From Anisodus tanguticus (Eukaryota; Streptophyta; Magnoliopsida; Solanales; Solanaceae): 64,000 bases of DNA. Each line of letters starts with the position of its first letter. Position 1 is the first letter of the stretch. Positions 1 through 11,440 of this stretch are shown one piece after another. The DNA is taken from the NCBI GenBank assembly GCA_034509755.1, contig CM067546.1, positions 32,386,383 through 32,450,382 of the forward strand. The letters run 5' to 3'. Made by a program: the position numbers and the translations under genes. Below the pieces are notes generated by a model. That model worked only from the letters and a program-made list of their open reading frames with translations, had not been told where the DNA came from and searched no databases.

Positions 1-1278
1 ATTCATTATTCACGGTACTCTATCCATCTAGGATCAACTAAAATGTATCATGATCTCAAGAATATTTATTGGTGGAATGACATGAAGAAGAGCGTGACAG
101 AGTTTGTAGCTCAGTGCCCCAATTGTCAACAGGTAAAAATAGAACACCAAAAGCCTGGTGGCTTGACTCAGAACATCGAGATTCCAATATGGAAATGGGA
201 AATGATTAATATGGACTTCATTATGGGATTGCCTCGTTTCTATCAGAAATTTGATTCTATTTGGGTAACTGTTGACAGACTGACCAAATCAGCTCATTTC
301 TTGCTGGTGAAAACTACTTACACTGCCGAAGATTATGCGAAGTTATATACTAAGGAGATCTTTCGACTTCATGGCGTGCCTATCTCTATTATATCTGACC
401 GAGGTGCTCAGTTTACAGCTAACTTCTAGAAATCATTTTAGAAAGGGTTAGGCACCCGAGTTAATTTAAGTACGGCTTTCCATCCTCAGACAGACGATCA
501 AGCTAAGCGAACGATTCAAACACTCGAGGACATGTTACAAGCTTGTGTGTTGGACTTTAAGGGAAGTTGGCTTGATCACGTACCCCTTATTGAGTTCGCG
601 TACAATAAAAGCTATCATGCCAGTATTAAAATGGCTCCATATGAGGCCTTGTACGGACGAAGATGTAGATCTCCTATTGGATGGTTCGAGGTAGGTGAAT
701 CAGAGTTATTTGGGCCTAACTTAATATATCAAGCCATAGAAAAGGTGAAGCTTATCCAAGAGTGACTGTTAACGGCTCAGAGTCATCAAAAGTCATACAC
801 AGATGTACGACGGCGAGACTTAGAATTTTAGGTAGACGATTGGGTATTTTTAAAGATTTCGCTGATAAAGGGGGTAATGCGATTCTGGAAGAAAGGAAAG
901 CTTAGTCCAAGATATATTGGGCCATATCGTATAATCCGAAGAATCGGTCAGGTAGCATATGAATTGGACTTACCTTCAGAATTGGAGTTTGTTCATACAG
1001 TCTTCCATATTTCCATATTGAGAGCCTGTATTGGAGATCCTTCTCGGATTATACCAATTGAGGATGTGCAGATTACAGAGGATCTGTTATATGAAGAAAT
1101 TCCCGTTGCTATAGTAGATCGACAAGTTCGCAAACTGAGTACTAAGGAAGTAGCTTATGTAAAAGTTCTGTGGCAAAATAGGAACGTGGAAGAGATGACA
1201 TGGGAAGCGGAAGAGGAAATGATGCGCAAATATCCACACCTATTCCAGACTAATGTCGAGATTACAAGACAAGCCTAA
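1..1278 (+). pseudogene. Ty3/gypsy chromovirus pol, 3' part (integrase + chromodomain), broken
   Basis: This is the C-terminal part of a Ty3/gypsy polyprotein, cut by the left window edge. In order I see the integrase zinc finger (HLGSTKMYHDL followed by CPNCQQVK, about 20-150), the DDE integrase core (MDFIMGLPRF, VTVDRLTKSAHF, IISDRGAQF), a GPY/F-type module (LSPRYIGPYRIIRRIGQ, about 900-960) and a chromodomain-like tail (VKVLWQNRNVEEMTWE, about 1155-1210). The frame is broken by a TAG at about 427 and again near 762-765 and 826-828, so it cannot make a full integrase. Domain order (integrase last) and the chromodomain place it with plant chromoviruses, probably Tekay/Del-like; the lineage is inferred from pattern only. 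A purine-rich tract at 1380-1393 and an LTR follow. Confidence 0.9.
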
Positions 1279-1393
1279 GGTAAATTCCAATTCCTGTCAT
1301 GATGTTTAACGATTGTATATTCGAGCTACGACACGGGGATTAGATATATTGCCCCAACATTTCTAAGATGAATGTTTCTAAGGGGGGGGAAAA

Positions 1394-3291
1394 TGTAACG
1401 TCTCGTACTTTCGGGTCACGGTTTGAATCGCTAAGCGTATGTAAAATCACTAGGCGTGTGAAAATAGACCCGAGCATTGGAAAAATTTATGTTATATTTA
1501 CGTATGCTAATAAATAAATTAGTATATAAAAGGATTAAACTCCGAAATAATTTTGGACATAAAAAGTGTGACGACGGGGATCGAAAATAATAGTTGAATA
1601 TCCCCAAAGAGGTTATGAACTTGTGTCATACTATAAGGTTATGACATTGAGTATATGAAGGTCTTATAAGTTATCAAGATTTAAGTGAATTGGGATCAAC
1701 AATTAATTATGTGTGTAATTGATTAATTGCGGGGGAGGATTAATTAAGTGGGGGAATATTACGTATAAGTATTGGGATAACCACCAAATGACTAAGGGGC
1801 ATAAGTTATTAAGTGGCAGCTCCTAAGAGCTTCTGTTCCTTGACTATATGTATTCTTCCATTTACTACTTCTACTATCAATCACTGATATTCCCAAATAG
1901 TCACTTTTTGTCCTTTTGAAATATAAGTTAGAAATGACAATAGGGTTGCTATTTTTTTTAGACTTCTGAACCTTAAAAATACAAGGTAGAAATGACAACA
2001 AGGTAGCCGCTGTTAATGGGTGATTTAATAGAATGTTGTAAGGAATTGCTTACAGAAATTTTAGGAACCTCAAAGTGTTAAAGAAGGTATGATAAGGCCA
2101 ATTATTTCTTCCTTTTGGCATGTTCCATATAACAAAATATAACCGTGATATTGTTCCATAATTTATTCTACTCCTAGTAGTTAAGAATATTCATATTATT
2201 GATTCCTATGTTAAAAGCATGTCTAAATATGTTCCTGAGTCCTTATTGAGGCATATAGAAAATATGTTGATATTCATAGTATTAGCCAAAGGGGCAAGGA
2301 TATAATTGTCATCCGGTAAATTCAGAAAATGTTTTATTGTCATTCATGCACTTTCACTTGTATCATAGTATATATTATCCTGGACCCATTTGTGCTATGC
2401 ACACTACTATATGGTAAATATTATATATATGTAGGGGATATGGAGAAAGGAAAAGGCATTTTATACGCAAACCACCTGCAGCTGGTACAAACTATCACGT
2501 AAAGAAAGAGTCCTATGAGGCCAAAATGATGTGATGCCCATGTGTGGCCGATATAACATGATGCCCACAGATGAGGTTATGGGAAGGAAGAGTCCATGTG
2601 TGGCCAATATATATATGTATACCACATTAGCATCATGCATACATTCATTAACCATTATATGGTATGGTGCCCACAAAGGCTGTTATGGTAAGGAAGATGC
2701 CGATGAGGCCGATGTATATGTTTACCGCATTGTGCATGACATTTAGGCATATGTATTAGGACCGTTAGAGATAATTACTGTTGGTCGGTTATTCCTATTT
2801 CAGTTTATTGTTATATCCCTATTATGTTATAATTTATGCTTGACATACTCAGTACATCAGTCGTACAAACGTTCCTTTTATCCAGGGACACTGTGTTTCA
2901 TGTTCGCAGGTTCACATAGGCAGGGTGACGGTTCACGTTAGTTGATTGCGGATCCAGTGGATTTTTGGAGCACTCCTCTTGTTCGGAGTGTTGGTCTAAT
3001 TTCGGTACGGTATATTTTTGCTCGCATATAGGGGTATGGTGGGGCCCTATCCTGACCTTTGATGTTGCTACTCTTAGAGGCTTGTAGACAGGTATCATGT
3101 GGATAGTGGTCTTGTATGAATTTGTCGGCCTTGGTATGGGGATGTATATATATAAGTTGGTGACCTGATTTTACCTAATCTTTTTTGGTTTAGTCCGTAT
3201 TTAATTATGACAAGGTGTTGACGGTACAATTGGTGGTACCCGACGGGTGGGGTCCGGGTGCCCGTCGCGGCCCTCCAGTTTGGGTCGTGAC
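1394..3291 (+). repeat. 3' LTR of the gypsy chromovirus
   Basis: The LTR starts TGTAACGTCTCGTAC directly after a polypurine tract (AGGGGGGGGA, 1381-1390) that follows the pol stop. It ends in GGGTCGTGAC at 3291, where the related solo LTR ends in GTGACA, so the final base or bases are lost at the junction with the next fragment. It is about 1.9 kb, against 2.1 kb for the related copy at 4067-6186. Inside are imperfect repeats built on GATGCCCACAGATGAGG (2525-2745). Short open frames inside it are chance products of non-coding DNA. Confidence 0.8.
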
Positions 3292-3297
3292 GAACTT

Positions 3298-3916
3298 GGT
3301 CCAGAAATAATTCAAGATTTTAAAAGTGTGATGACGGGGATTAATAATAATAGTTTGTATGCCCCAAAAGAGGTTACAGACTGGCATCATATTTCATGAT
3401 CATGATAAGGAGTATATGAGGTGTGTCAAAAATGATATATTATTTAAGTGAATTGAGATCAATAAATTAATTGATGCTCTTGGATAATTAATAGGTGGAT
3501 ATGGTCCATGTGTTATGGACAAGTGGCAACAATTTAGTTAATTGCATGCCAAATGGTGTTGTGGCTTTATTTGGTGATGAGTTAGTATGATTAGTCATAG
3601 GGAGTTACGTGTGTCAAGTGGAGAATAACACTTGAGATTTCATTTTTGGGTAGAAGGCAACAAAAGCGTAGTAGCTAGGTAGAAATCATTCTAGGTTCAT
3701 TTATTATCATCCAAAGAGGTAGTATTGAGAGGAAATAAAAATTTGATCTATTGCTTAATGTTTCAGCCACATAATCACGTTTGGGGATTTGGCAATTAGG
3801 AGAAAGAATTAAGTATATTTTGAGAGGGAAGAACACAATAATATTTTGATGCTCTAGATTCATTGTGCAACGTGAGGGTGGCTTAGGGTAAGGAAGATAT
3901 GGTTATGTGGTCCAAG
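3298..3916 (+). repeat. Internal fragment of the same gypsy LTR family
   Basis: This stretch matches 4200-4815 of the neighbouring solo LTR almost base for base and lacks both LTR ends. It abuts the end of the upstream LTR, so two LTR-derived segments lie head to tail. At 3917-4010 a short run repeats GGGGTCAGACCAAGGA and TATGGTTATGTGGTCCAAGG twice, which suggests small rearrangements at the right edge. The sequence from about 4010 to 4066 is probably LINE ORF1. Confidence 0.7.
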
Positions 3917-4066
3917 GGGGTCAGACCAAGGAAGATATGGTTATGTGGTCCAAGGAAGATAGATGAAGGATAGATTAATAGGATGCAAGGGGGTCAGACC
4001 AAGGATACTGGTAAGGAGACAGAACAACAAGATCAAAGGGAATATCAGCAACAATAGGGCAACAAT

Positions 4067-6186
4067 TGTAACATCCCGTACTTTTGGGCCATGATTTAAA
4101 TCGCTAGACATATGTAAATAGACCCGAGCGTTGGAGGATTTTGTCATGTTCACGTATGCAAATGAAGAAGCTTAGTAGTTAAGAATTGGAAAAGGATGCG
4201 GTCCCGAAATAATTCAAGATCTTAAAAGTGTGAAGACGGAAATTAATAGTAATAGTTTGTATGCCCCAAAAGAGGTTACAAACTGACATCATATTTCATG
4301 ATCACGATAAGGAGTATATGAGGTGTGTCAAATATGATCGATTATTTAAGTGAATTAAGATCAATAAATTAATTGATACTTTTGGATAATTAATAGGTGG
4401 ATATGGTCCATGTGTTATGGACAAGTGGCAACAATTTAGATAACTGCATGCCAAAGGATGTTGGGCTTTATTTGGTGATGAGTTAGTATGATTAGTCATA
4501 GGGAGTTATGTGTGTCAAGTGGAGAATAACACTTGAGATTTCATTTTTGGGTAGAAGGCAACAAAAGCCTAGCAGATAGGTAGAAATCATTCTAGGTTCA
4601 TTTATTATCATCCAAAGAGGTAGTATTGAGAGAAAATAAAAATTTGATCTCTTGCTTAATGTTTCAGCCACATAATCACGTTTGGGGATTTGGCAACTAG
4701 GAGAAAGAATTAAGTATATTTTGAGAGGGAAGAACACAATAATACTTTGATACTCCAGATTCATTGTGCAACGTGAGGGTGGTTTGGGGTAAGGAAGATA
4801 CGGTTATGTGGTCCAATTGGGACAAAAATAGAAGTGTTTTATAATGTCCATGTTGAAAATTAATCATATTGTTCAAGAACTTCCAAGAATCATCAAAGGA
4901 TTTTAAGTAAATTGTAGATTCCTTTGTAGTGAATTAAGGTGTCAGAGAGCTTTAAAAGAGGTTATCTCGACACGATTAGTAAAGGTTCAGCATTAAAGGT
5001 ATGTTAAGGCAAATTATCTCTTTCTTTTGGCATGTTCTAAGTACGAAACGCAAACATAATATTATTCCATAAAGGATTCTACTCTTAGTAGTTAAGGATG
5101 TTCATGTTATTCGTTCCTATTTTCAAAGCACGTCTAAATATGTTCCTAAAACCTTATTGAGGTATATGGGAAAGATGTTAGTATTCATAATGTTAATCGG
5201 AGGTTAAGCGATATTACATCACTCCGACAAACTTATAGTGTCTTATTATCATATCATTCATGCATTATATCCATGTACATACCTTGACCTTAAAAGAGTT
5301 ATATACTCTACTATATGTATGCATTATATATGTATAGGGAATGGGAAATGGGATACAACGTTATATACGCACACCACCTGCAGCTGGTACAGATATACAC
5401 GATAATGATTATGCCCACAGAGGCCGATATGATATGATGAGATGCCCACAGAGGCCGCTATGATATGATGGGATGCCCACAGATGCTTGATGGCGTTGTA
5501 TACGCATATGTATATGAATGACTGCATTTGCATTGTGCATGACTTTTAGGCATATTATGGCCCTCAGAGGCATTCTACACAGACATGATACTTATGCATA
5601 TTATGGCCTCAGAGGCATTCGGTATAGGTTGGTTGTTTCTTGTCTCATATTACTTTCAGGACTCTATTATGCTATTTTTCATGTCTGACATATTCGGTAC
5701 ATCAGTCGTACTGGCGTCCCTTTTGTCGGGGGACGCTGCGTTTCGTGCCCGCAGGCTCAGGTAGACAGGGCGACGGTGTACACTAGTAGGTTGCTGGTCC
5801 AGCTGATATTGGAGCACTCTATTTGTTCCAGAGTTGCAGTCTAGTCGTGGTACGGTATTTTGGTTATGTGTTGGGGTATGGCGGGGCCCTGTCCCTACCT
5901 TATGATGTTACGTACTCTTTAGAGGCTTGTAGACAGTTGTCCTGTGTATAGTAGTTGTGTATGCCCTTGTCGGTCTTGGTATGTGTATGTATATGGGTTA
6001 GATCCTTTTGGTTGCAGGATTTTACATAGTTCCTTTCCAGTTTACTATTTTTATATGTCAGCAGGGTATCTCGTGACGGCCTCATGGGCCATGTGAAATT
6101 ACGGATATATGCTAAATATATGATTAGTGGTACTTGGCAAGTAAGGTCCGGGTGCTCGTCATGACCCTCCGGTTTGGGTCGTGACA
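4067..6186 (+). mobile_element. Solo LTR of a Ty3/gypsy element, TSD ACAAT
   Basis: A 2120-bp LTR that begins TGTAACATCCCGTAC and ends GGGTCGTGACA. It is flanked by a perfect 5-bp direct repeat ACAAT (4062-4066 and 6187-6191), the signature of LTR-retrotransposon integration. No internal region remains, so it is a solo LTR left by LTR-LTR recombination. The DNA on both sides reads as C-terminal ORF1 of the LINE that continues downstream. The LTR has internal repeats of about 30 bp at 5405-5490 (unit starting ATGCCCACAGAGGCCG) and a second pair at 5550-5620 (GCATATTATGGCC...TCAGAGGCATTC). Confidence 0.9.
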
Positions 6187-6191
6187 ACAAT

Positions 6192-6428
6192 AGTACAGTG
6201 GTACCTAATCAACCAAGATACTAATATTATAAAGCAGTGTTTCAAAGAAGACAGTACAAAAACACTAAGCAAGCAGTCATGAATACTAGTAATGCATATG
6301 CACCATTGCAGGAAAAAGAGGAAAGTCAGTGTAGTTCAAGTGGGGACAAGGAGATAAGCAAGGAGGAAAGTCAGTGTAGTTCAAGTGGGGACAAGGAGAT
6401 AAGCAAGGAGGAAAGTGCAGCAAAGTAA
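6192..6428 (+). pseudogene. L1-type LINE ORF1, C-terminal remnant
   Basis: A reading frame from about 6235 encodes a hydrophilic tail (NTSNAYAPLQEKEE, then acidic, Ser-rich sequence). It sits just before the endonuclease region, where plant L1 elements carry the end of ORF1 (a nucleic-acid-binding gag-like protein). It begins at the solo-LTR insertion point; its upstream continuation is probably the short stretch at about 4010-4066. The frame contains a tandem 45-bp duplication and ends at TAA 6426-6428. The assignment rests on position and on resemblance of the NTSNAYAPLQE stretch to plant LINE ORF1 tails, so it is moderate. Confidence 0.55.
6318..6407 (+). repeat. Tandem 45-bp repeat, two copies
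   Basis: Two identical in-frame 45-bp units (6318-6362 and 6363-6407) encode EESQCSSSGDKEISK twice; a third partial unit starts at 6408. It lies in the LINE ORF1 remnant and looks like a replication-slippage expansion. Confidence 0.9.
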
Positions 6429-6487
6429 AGATGCTGAGTGTAGGGGTGGTCCTGAAAATGAGGGAGTGGGGGGAGCCCCATCCCTCA

Positions 6488-7811
6488 TGGATAGAGTGGG
6501 ATTCTGGAATACCAGATGTTTGAATAGAATACCTAAACCGTAGGAGATGCAGGTGTTTATGCATAACTCCAAGGTGGGTCTATTTGGGCTTCTGGAAACA
6601 AAGATTAAGAGAGTAAAAGCCCAACATGATTCTCTTAATCTTTGCACTGGTTGGTCATTTCCAACTAACCTCTCAAAATACTCTGGGGGAAGGATATGAG
6701 TAGTGTGGACGCCTGCAGTCTATGGAGTTGACATTGGATTAGTTACTGCATAACTAATTCATTGCCTAGTGAAGCATAGAGGGACTGGGAATAGTTTCAG
6801 TGTGACTATGATGTATGGTTATAATGATGATGCATTAAAGAGGGATTTATGGAAGGAGATTAGAAATCTCCATGACATTACTCAAGGCCCATCGGCAATC
6901 ATGAGAGATTTCAACTGTATATTGCATAGGGAAGAAATGACAGGGAGACATGCAACTTTAGCAGAGCTGAGGGACTTCAGAAAATGTGTAGAGGATACTA
7001 GGTTGCAATACCTGAAATCTTCAGGTGCTTTCTTCACCTGGAATAATAAACAAAGGGTGGAGAATAGGGTGATGAGTAGGATAGACAGAGTGCTGGTAAA
7101 TTATGATTGGATCACTCAACTCCCAACATCAGAGGCGCACTATAAGAATGAGGGTGTGTTTGATCATTGCCCTGGTATACTTAGCTGGGAGGATGGAGGA
7201 GTACAAAGCAGGAGACAGTTCAAATATTTTAACATGTGGAGACTGATTCCTGAATACAAAGAGAAGGTCAAGACAAGCTGGGAAGCTAGAGCACCTGGAA
7301 GGAAAATGTTTCAAGTGGTGGGGAAACTTAACAGACTAAAGAGTGTGTTCTACAAGCTTAACAAGGACAAGTATAGTGAAATTGAGAAGCAGTCAGACAA
7401 AGCAATGAAGGAGCTGTTGTAGTGTCAAAATGACATCCAACATGACCCCAGAAAATGGTGCTTTGATTGACAAAGATAAAATTGATAAAGGAATGCATGG
7501 CACTAAATAAGGCTAGGGAGATGTTCTTGCAACAAAGAAGCAAGGTGCAATGGCTCAATGAGGGTGATCAAACCATAATGTTCTATCACAGTGTGCTAAA
7601 AATAAGAACACATAATAGAATTTTCTCCATTACAATTGCGGATGGAAGCCTCAAAACAGACATGGAAGGGATCACAAATGCTTTTATTGCATATTACAAA
7701 GAGCTCCCGGGAACAAGAAGTGATCACAGGCAACATGTAGAGAGTGATATAATCAAGAGAGGTAGTGGTCACTGCAGAACAAAGAGGCAAATTGGTGGAA
7801 AAGTTCACTGA
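6488..7811 (+). pseudogene. L1-type LINE ORF2, endonuclease domain (degenerate)
   Basis: The endonuclease/exonuclease/phosphatase domain of a plant L1 LINE, which would nick target DNA for reverse transcription. It starts near MDRVGFWNTRCLNRI (6488), runs through a GLLETKIK stretch at about 6580, and is interrupted by stops near 6541, 6697 and 6751. It then stays open at 6769-7422 with MRDFNCILHREEM, GAFFTWNNKQ and SRIDRVLVNYDW, all expected blocks of this domain. A stop at 7420 and a frame change lead to 7467-7811, the linker before the reverse transcriptase (VQWLNEGDQTIMFYHSVLK). The element is dead. Confidence 0.9.
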
Positions 7812-9206
7812 AAAAGCGGTAAAAGCAGCTCTATGGGAAATTGATGGGGATAAGGCACCAGGTCCTGATGGTTATGGGAGCCAATTTTTTAAAGATAACT
7901 GGGAGATTGTGAAAAATAATATAGTGAAAAGAGTTATGGAGTTTTTTGCCACAAGCAAGATGCTAAAAGGGGTCAATAACACCGTTATAACACTGATCCC
8001 TAAAGGAACACATGCTACTACAGTAATGGATTATAGACCCATAGCATGTTGTAATACCCTAGACACGATAATCTCTAAGATATTGTGCAACAGATTGAAA
8101 GATGTGCTGCCAGGAATTATATCAGAAAAGCAGAGTACTTATGTATCCAAGAGAATAATAATGCAGAATATACTAATTTGTCAGAATCTAGTAAGGCTAT
8201 ACAATAGAAAGAATACCACAAGAAGCTGCCTTATAAAGATAGACTTGAGGAAGGACTATGATTCTGTAGAATGGAACTATTTGGAAGAAATGCTGCATGG
8301 ATTAAACTTCCCTCATAGGTTCATTAGCTGGATCATGGAATGTGTGACTACAACACAGTACACCATAGCTTTAAATGAAGGATTACATGGCAAGATTGAG
8401 GGTAAAAGAGGGCCAAGGCAAGGTGACCCCATGTTCCCTTTGCTATTTGTAATTTGTATGGAGTACTTTACAAGGATTATGCAATGGGTGACGGAACAAG
8501 AAGGATTTGCATACCATACTAAGTGCATGAGTATGAAATTGAACCACCTGTGTTTTGCGAATGACATGCTCATTTTCAGCAAAGGGGAGTTCCTACCAGT
8601 GGTACTAATACTCAGAGGCCTGAAAACATTCTCTGTGGCATCTGGTCTTACAACTAATAATGCAAAATCAAACATGTTTATAGCTAATATGCCTGCACAT
8701 GATGTGGAAGATCTTTGTGAGATGACTGGCTATTCCAAAGAGAAGCTCCCATTCAGATATTTGGGAGTGCCTTTATCATCCAAGAGGTTGTCAGCAGTTG
8801 AATGTGAAATGATGGTTGATAAAATGGTGGCTAGAGTAAGGGCATGGGGGACTAGAAATTTATCTTATGCTAGAAGGGTACAACTTATAACTCTATCTTG
8901 TTGCGCATACATTCATACTGGGCTTCCATTTTCCTACTTCCAAAAGGAGTCATGAAAGAAATAGTAGTTGTATGTAGGAACTTTCTATGGAGTGGGCGTG
9001 TGCAAATAGGAAAATCACCTCTAATTGCTTGGGACCTAGTCTGCAGACCCAAAAAGGAAGGAGGATTGGGGGTGAAGGATTGCTTGGTATGGAATGAAGC
9101 AGTTGTTGCAAAATATATATGGAATGTAGCTAGTAAAACTGATAACTTGTGGGTTAAATGGGTGAACCACATCGACTTAAAAGAGACAGAATGGTGGCAC
9201 TACTAA
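7765..9206 (+). pseudogene. L1-type LINE ORF2, reverse transcriptase domain (degenerate)
   Basis: The frame at 7765-8955 carries the non-LTR reverse transcriptase: DKAPGPDGYGSQFFKDNW (about 7845), VITLIPKG, DYRPIACCNTLDTIISKI, LIKIDLRKDYDSVEW (a catalytic-Asp block), RGPRQGDPMFPLLFVICMEYF, and the palm motif as FANDML in place of FADDLL. One Asp of the YADD/FADD pair is therefore Asn, which should abolish activity. A frameshift near 8900-8955 moves the rest to 8898-9206 (FLWSGRVQIGKSPLIAWDLV, PKKEGGLGVKD), the usual stretch before the zinc-binding C-terminus. The element is then interrupted by copia A at 9389 and resumes at 15828. Confidence 0.93.
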
Positions 9207-9388
9207 CCTCCTCAGGATTGCAGCTGGTACTGAAAAAAATATGCAATTTGAGGAGAAATTTGAAAGTGAATACATATAGAATGGCTGGCTAAAAGCAAAT
9301 GAGAAATAGACTCTTAGGAGTGGATACAACTGGCAAATGGGGCTGAAGATGAATGGCCATGGTGGAGAGGAGTTTGGAATATTGTAAA

Positions 9389-10532
9389 TGTTGGATATGT
9401 AAAGCAGTACGGGAAGTAAATAAATATTACAAGTGTTCGAAAAGATAAACAAACAAGCCAATATTATAATTGACGCTAGTTGGTTGAGTCTTGAATCTTG
9501 ATAACTTGAAATCAAGAAACACTAAATCTGGATTGTTACAGCTGTGGCTGAGTCGAGAGATGACTCTCTGTCTTTAAGACAAGATTGCCCTGTATATATG
9601 CTTTTACGTTAACGAACAATAGTCTCCCAAGATAAAAACAACAACTAATCAACACTACAAAGAAAATAGGTTGATTCTGACGAAGAAAACAAACACGAAA
9701 CGACTTGCTGAAGAATGGAAAAGGAAGGAAGAGTTTTCTATTTGTCCACTGTTTCTGCTCACGTTTTTTGACTGAGTTTTTCTTGTTTTCGTTCTCTCTT
9801 CTGTTTGTGTCTTTTTATCGTCTCAACAATTGAGTCAAAGGCTTTAATATATAGTATAAGGAGAGGGACTTCTCAACTGCCAACTAATGGTTGTTAATAG
9901 CCAAGTAATGGCCATTGTGCAACATAAAAGAGCTTTCGGAGGAGTTATGTGCAGATTAATGGAGTTTTAACGCTTCCAAAACCAACCCAAACGGCAGGCC
10001 GAAACTTTCTGCCGTCCGTCGTTCCCAATTTCATCTTTCCAGAAACTCCGGGGACCAAACTGCAAATATTAAGTAATTTGGGTCCAAAAATATAATATCA
10101 GAAGAAGCCCAAAGCCCCGAGCCCCGAGACCAAAGCCTGGCCCGGACGGGCGGGCTGTGGCAGCGCGCGTGTGGACTTAGCCTCGAACCCAAGCACATCT
10201 AGGTCCTCCCTCTTTCAAACACATGGGTTACCCCTTGGGGTCCCAAACCCTTAGCCAATTTTGAGACTTATAAAGAGAACAATTCTTCCTTTTTCCACCG
10301 ATGTGGGATATTTATCCCACACCATATTTTCATGCCTCAAACACCTTACTTCGTGGACTAATATCTCTTTCATTTCTTAACGAAATTTGACGATCCTTGG
10401 CCCTACGGTCATCTACTTACTTAGTAGATTATCCACGTATGAAGAGACAAAGCCTCCAATATGCGGAACCCTAGTGTTTAAGTCATTAAATATGGGTGGA
10501 CGCACCTCCCTACCAAAGGCAAATTTCCAACA
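9389..10532 (-). repeat. 3' LTR of copia A
   Basis: A 1144-bp LTR whose plus-strand ends are TGTTGGATATG and ATTTCCAACA, giving matching TG...CA termini. The partner LTR at 14736-15827 is 1092 bp; the two differ by many substitutions and several small indels, including a longer G/C-rich segment here at about 10080-10170. This indicates an old insertion. Confidence 0.95.
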
Positions 10533-11440
10533 ATCCCCTCTTGAAATAGATTTTGGTGCACACACAAGGTGACTACTTTCAGCAATCTTTCAGCGAAAAG
10601 ATATTGCATCAGGAGAGGTAGCTTCCGCTTTGAACCTTCCCTAGTTGAATACCATCGGACTTACATACTGCACGGTGAACGTGATGTCTGAACCGTCAGT
10701 GTTTAGTGTAAGCTAAGACAATGATACCAACACAATAACTCTCCTTATTCATTTTCATTCTTATTATTCTGTCCGTTGTGGCCGTGGACACACTTGGATT
10801 CTTAAGTGCGTTCATTTGAGGCGGCCTGTCCTCGCACTTAAATATGTGATCTCCTACAAGGTATCCTGCTATACCCCACTTCATAAGTGTTAGGAATCAT
10901 TAAAAGTTTCCCCAACCTTAACCTCAATCGTTTGAGGATCGTTAAAGGTTTAGAAGCTTAACCTTTTACCCACCATGCAGGTAGCACTTTAATGTCTATC
11001 GCGAAAACGACTTTGGATTTACGTTTCCTTACAGAATTCATAATTCGAAGTGCTCTTGCTTCCACCGAAGCGCTCAACTGAACCTTTTGCAGCTTAGTTT
11101 TCCCATTGAATCAGATTCTTGGGATCTCTAGTCAGTATGGTTGGGTTACCACCGCAAAGATTTGTATTGTTTGGGTTTTAAGCCCATTCCCGTAGACATG
11201 CAGAATTCTTGATCTTCGGGTAGTCCCTTAGTTAAAGGGTCCGCTATATCTTTTGATTAATAATCAAGGAAGTGACACCCGTGATGATCAACTACTATAC
11301 AGTCTTATGTCTCCGACAGATATGTCCAGACACCGTCATCCATGTTCTTCCTGAAGCCGACCGGCTAGACGCAGTGTATAACTGCCGAAGGCACATGTTT
11401 CTCTCAATAAGGGACGCCCTCTAAGGAGTCGTGAAGTTAC
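10533..11440 (-). other. Copia A 3' untranslated internal tract
   Basis: Between the pol remnant and the 3' LTR lies about 0.9 kb of sequence similar to 18600-19457 of copia B. A short frame on the minus strand (10696-10884, MKWGIAGYLVGDHIFKCEDR) matches one at 19105-19293 in B. The shared frame is probably incidental to a conserved non-coding tract. Confidence 0.6.

Noticed and set aside
5900..6190. A 96-codon minus-strand frame.
   Set aside because: It lies wholly in the solo LTR, has no family resemblance, and its counterpart is broken in the related LTR at 1394-3291.
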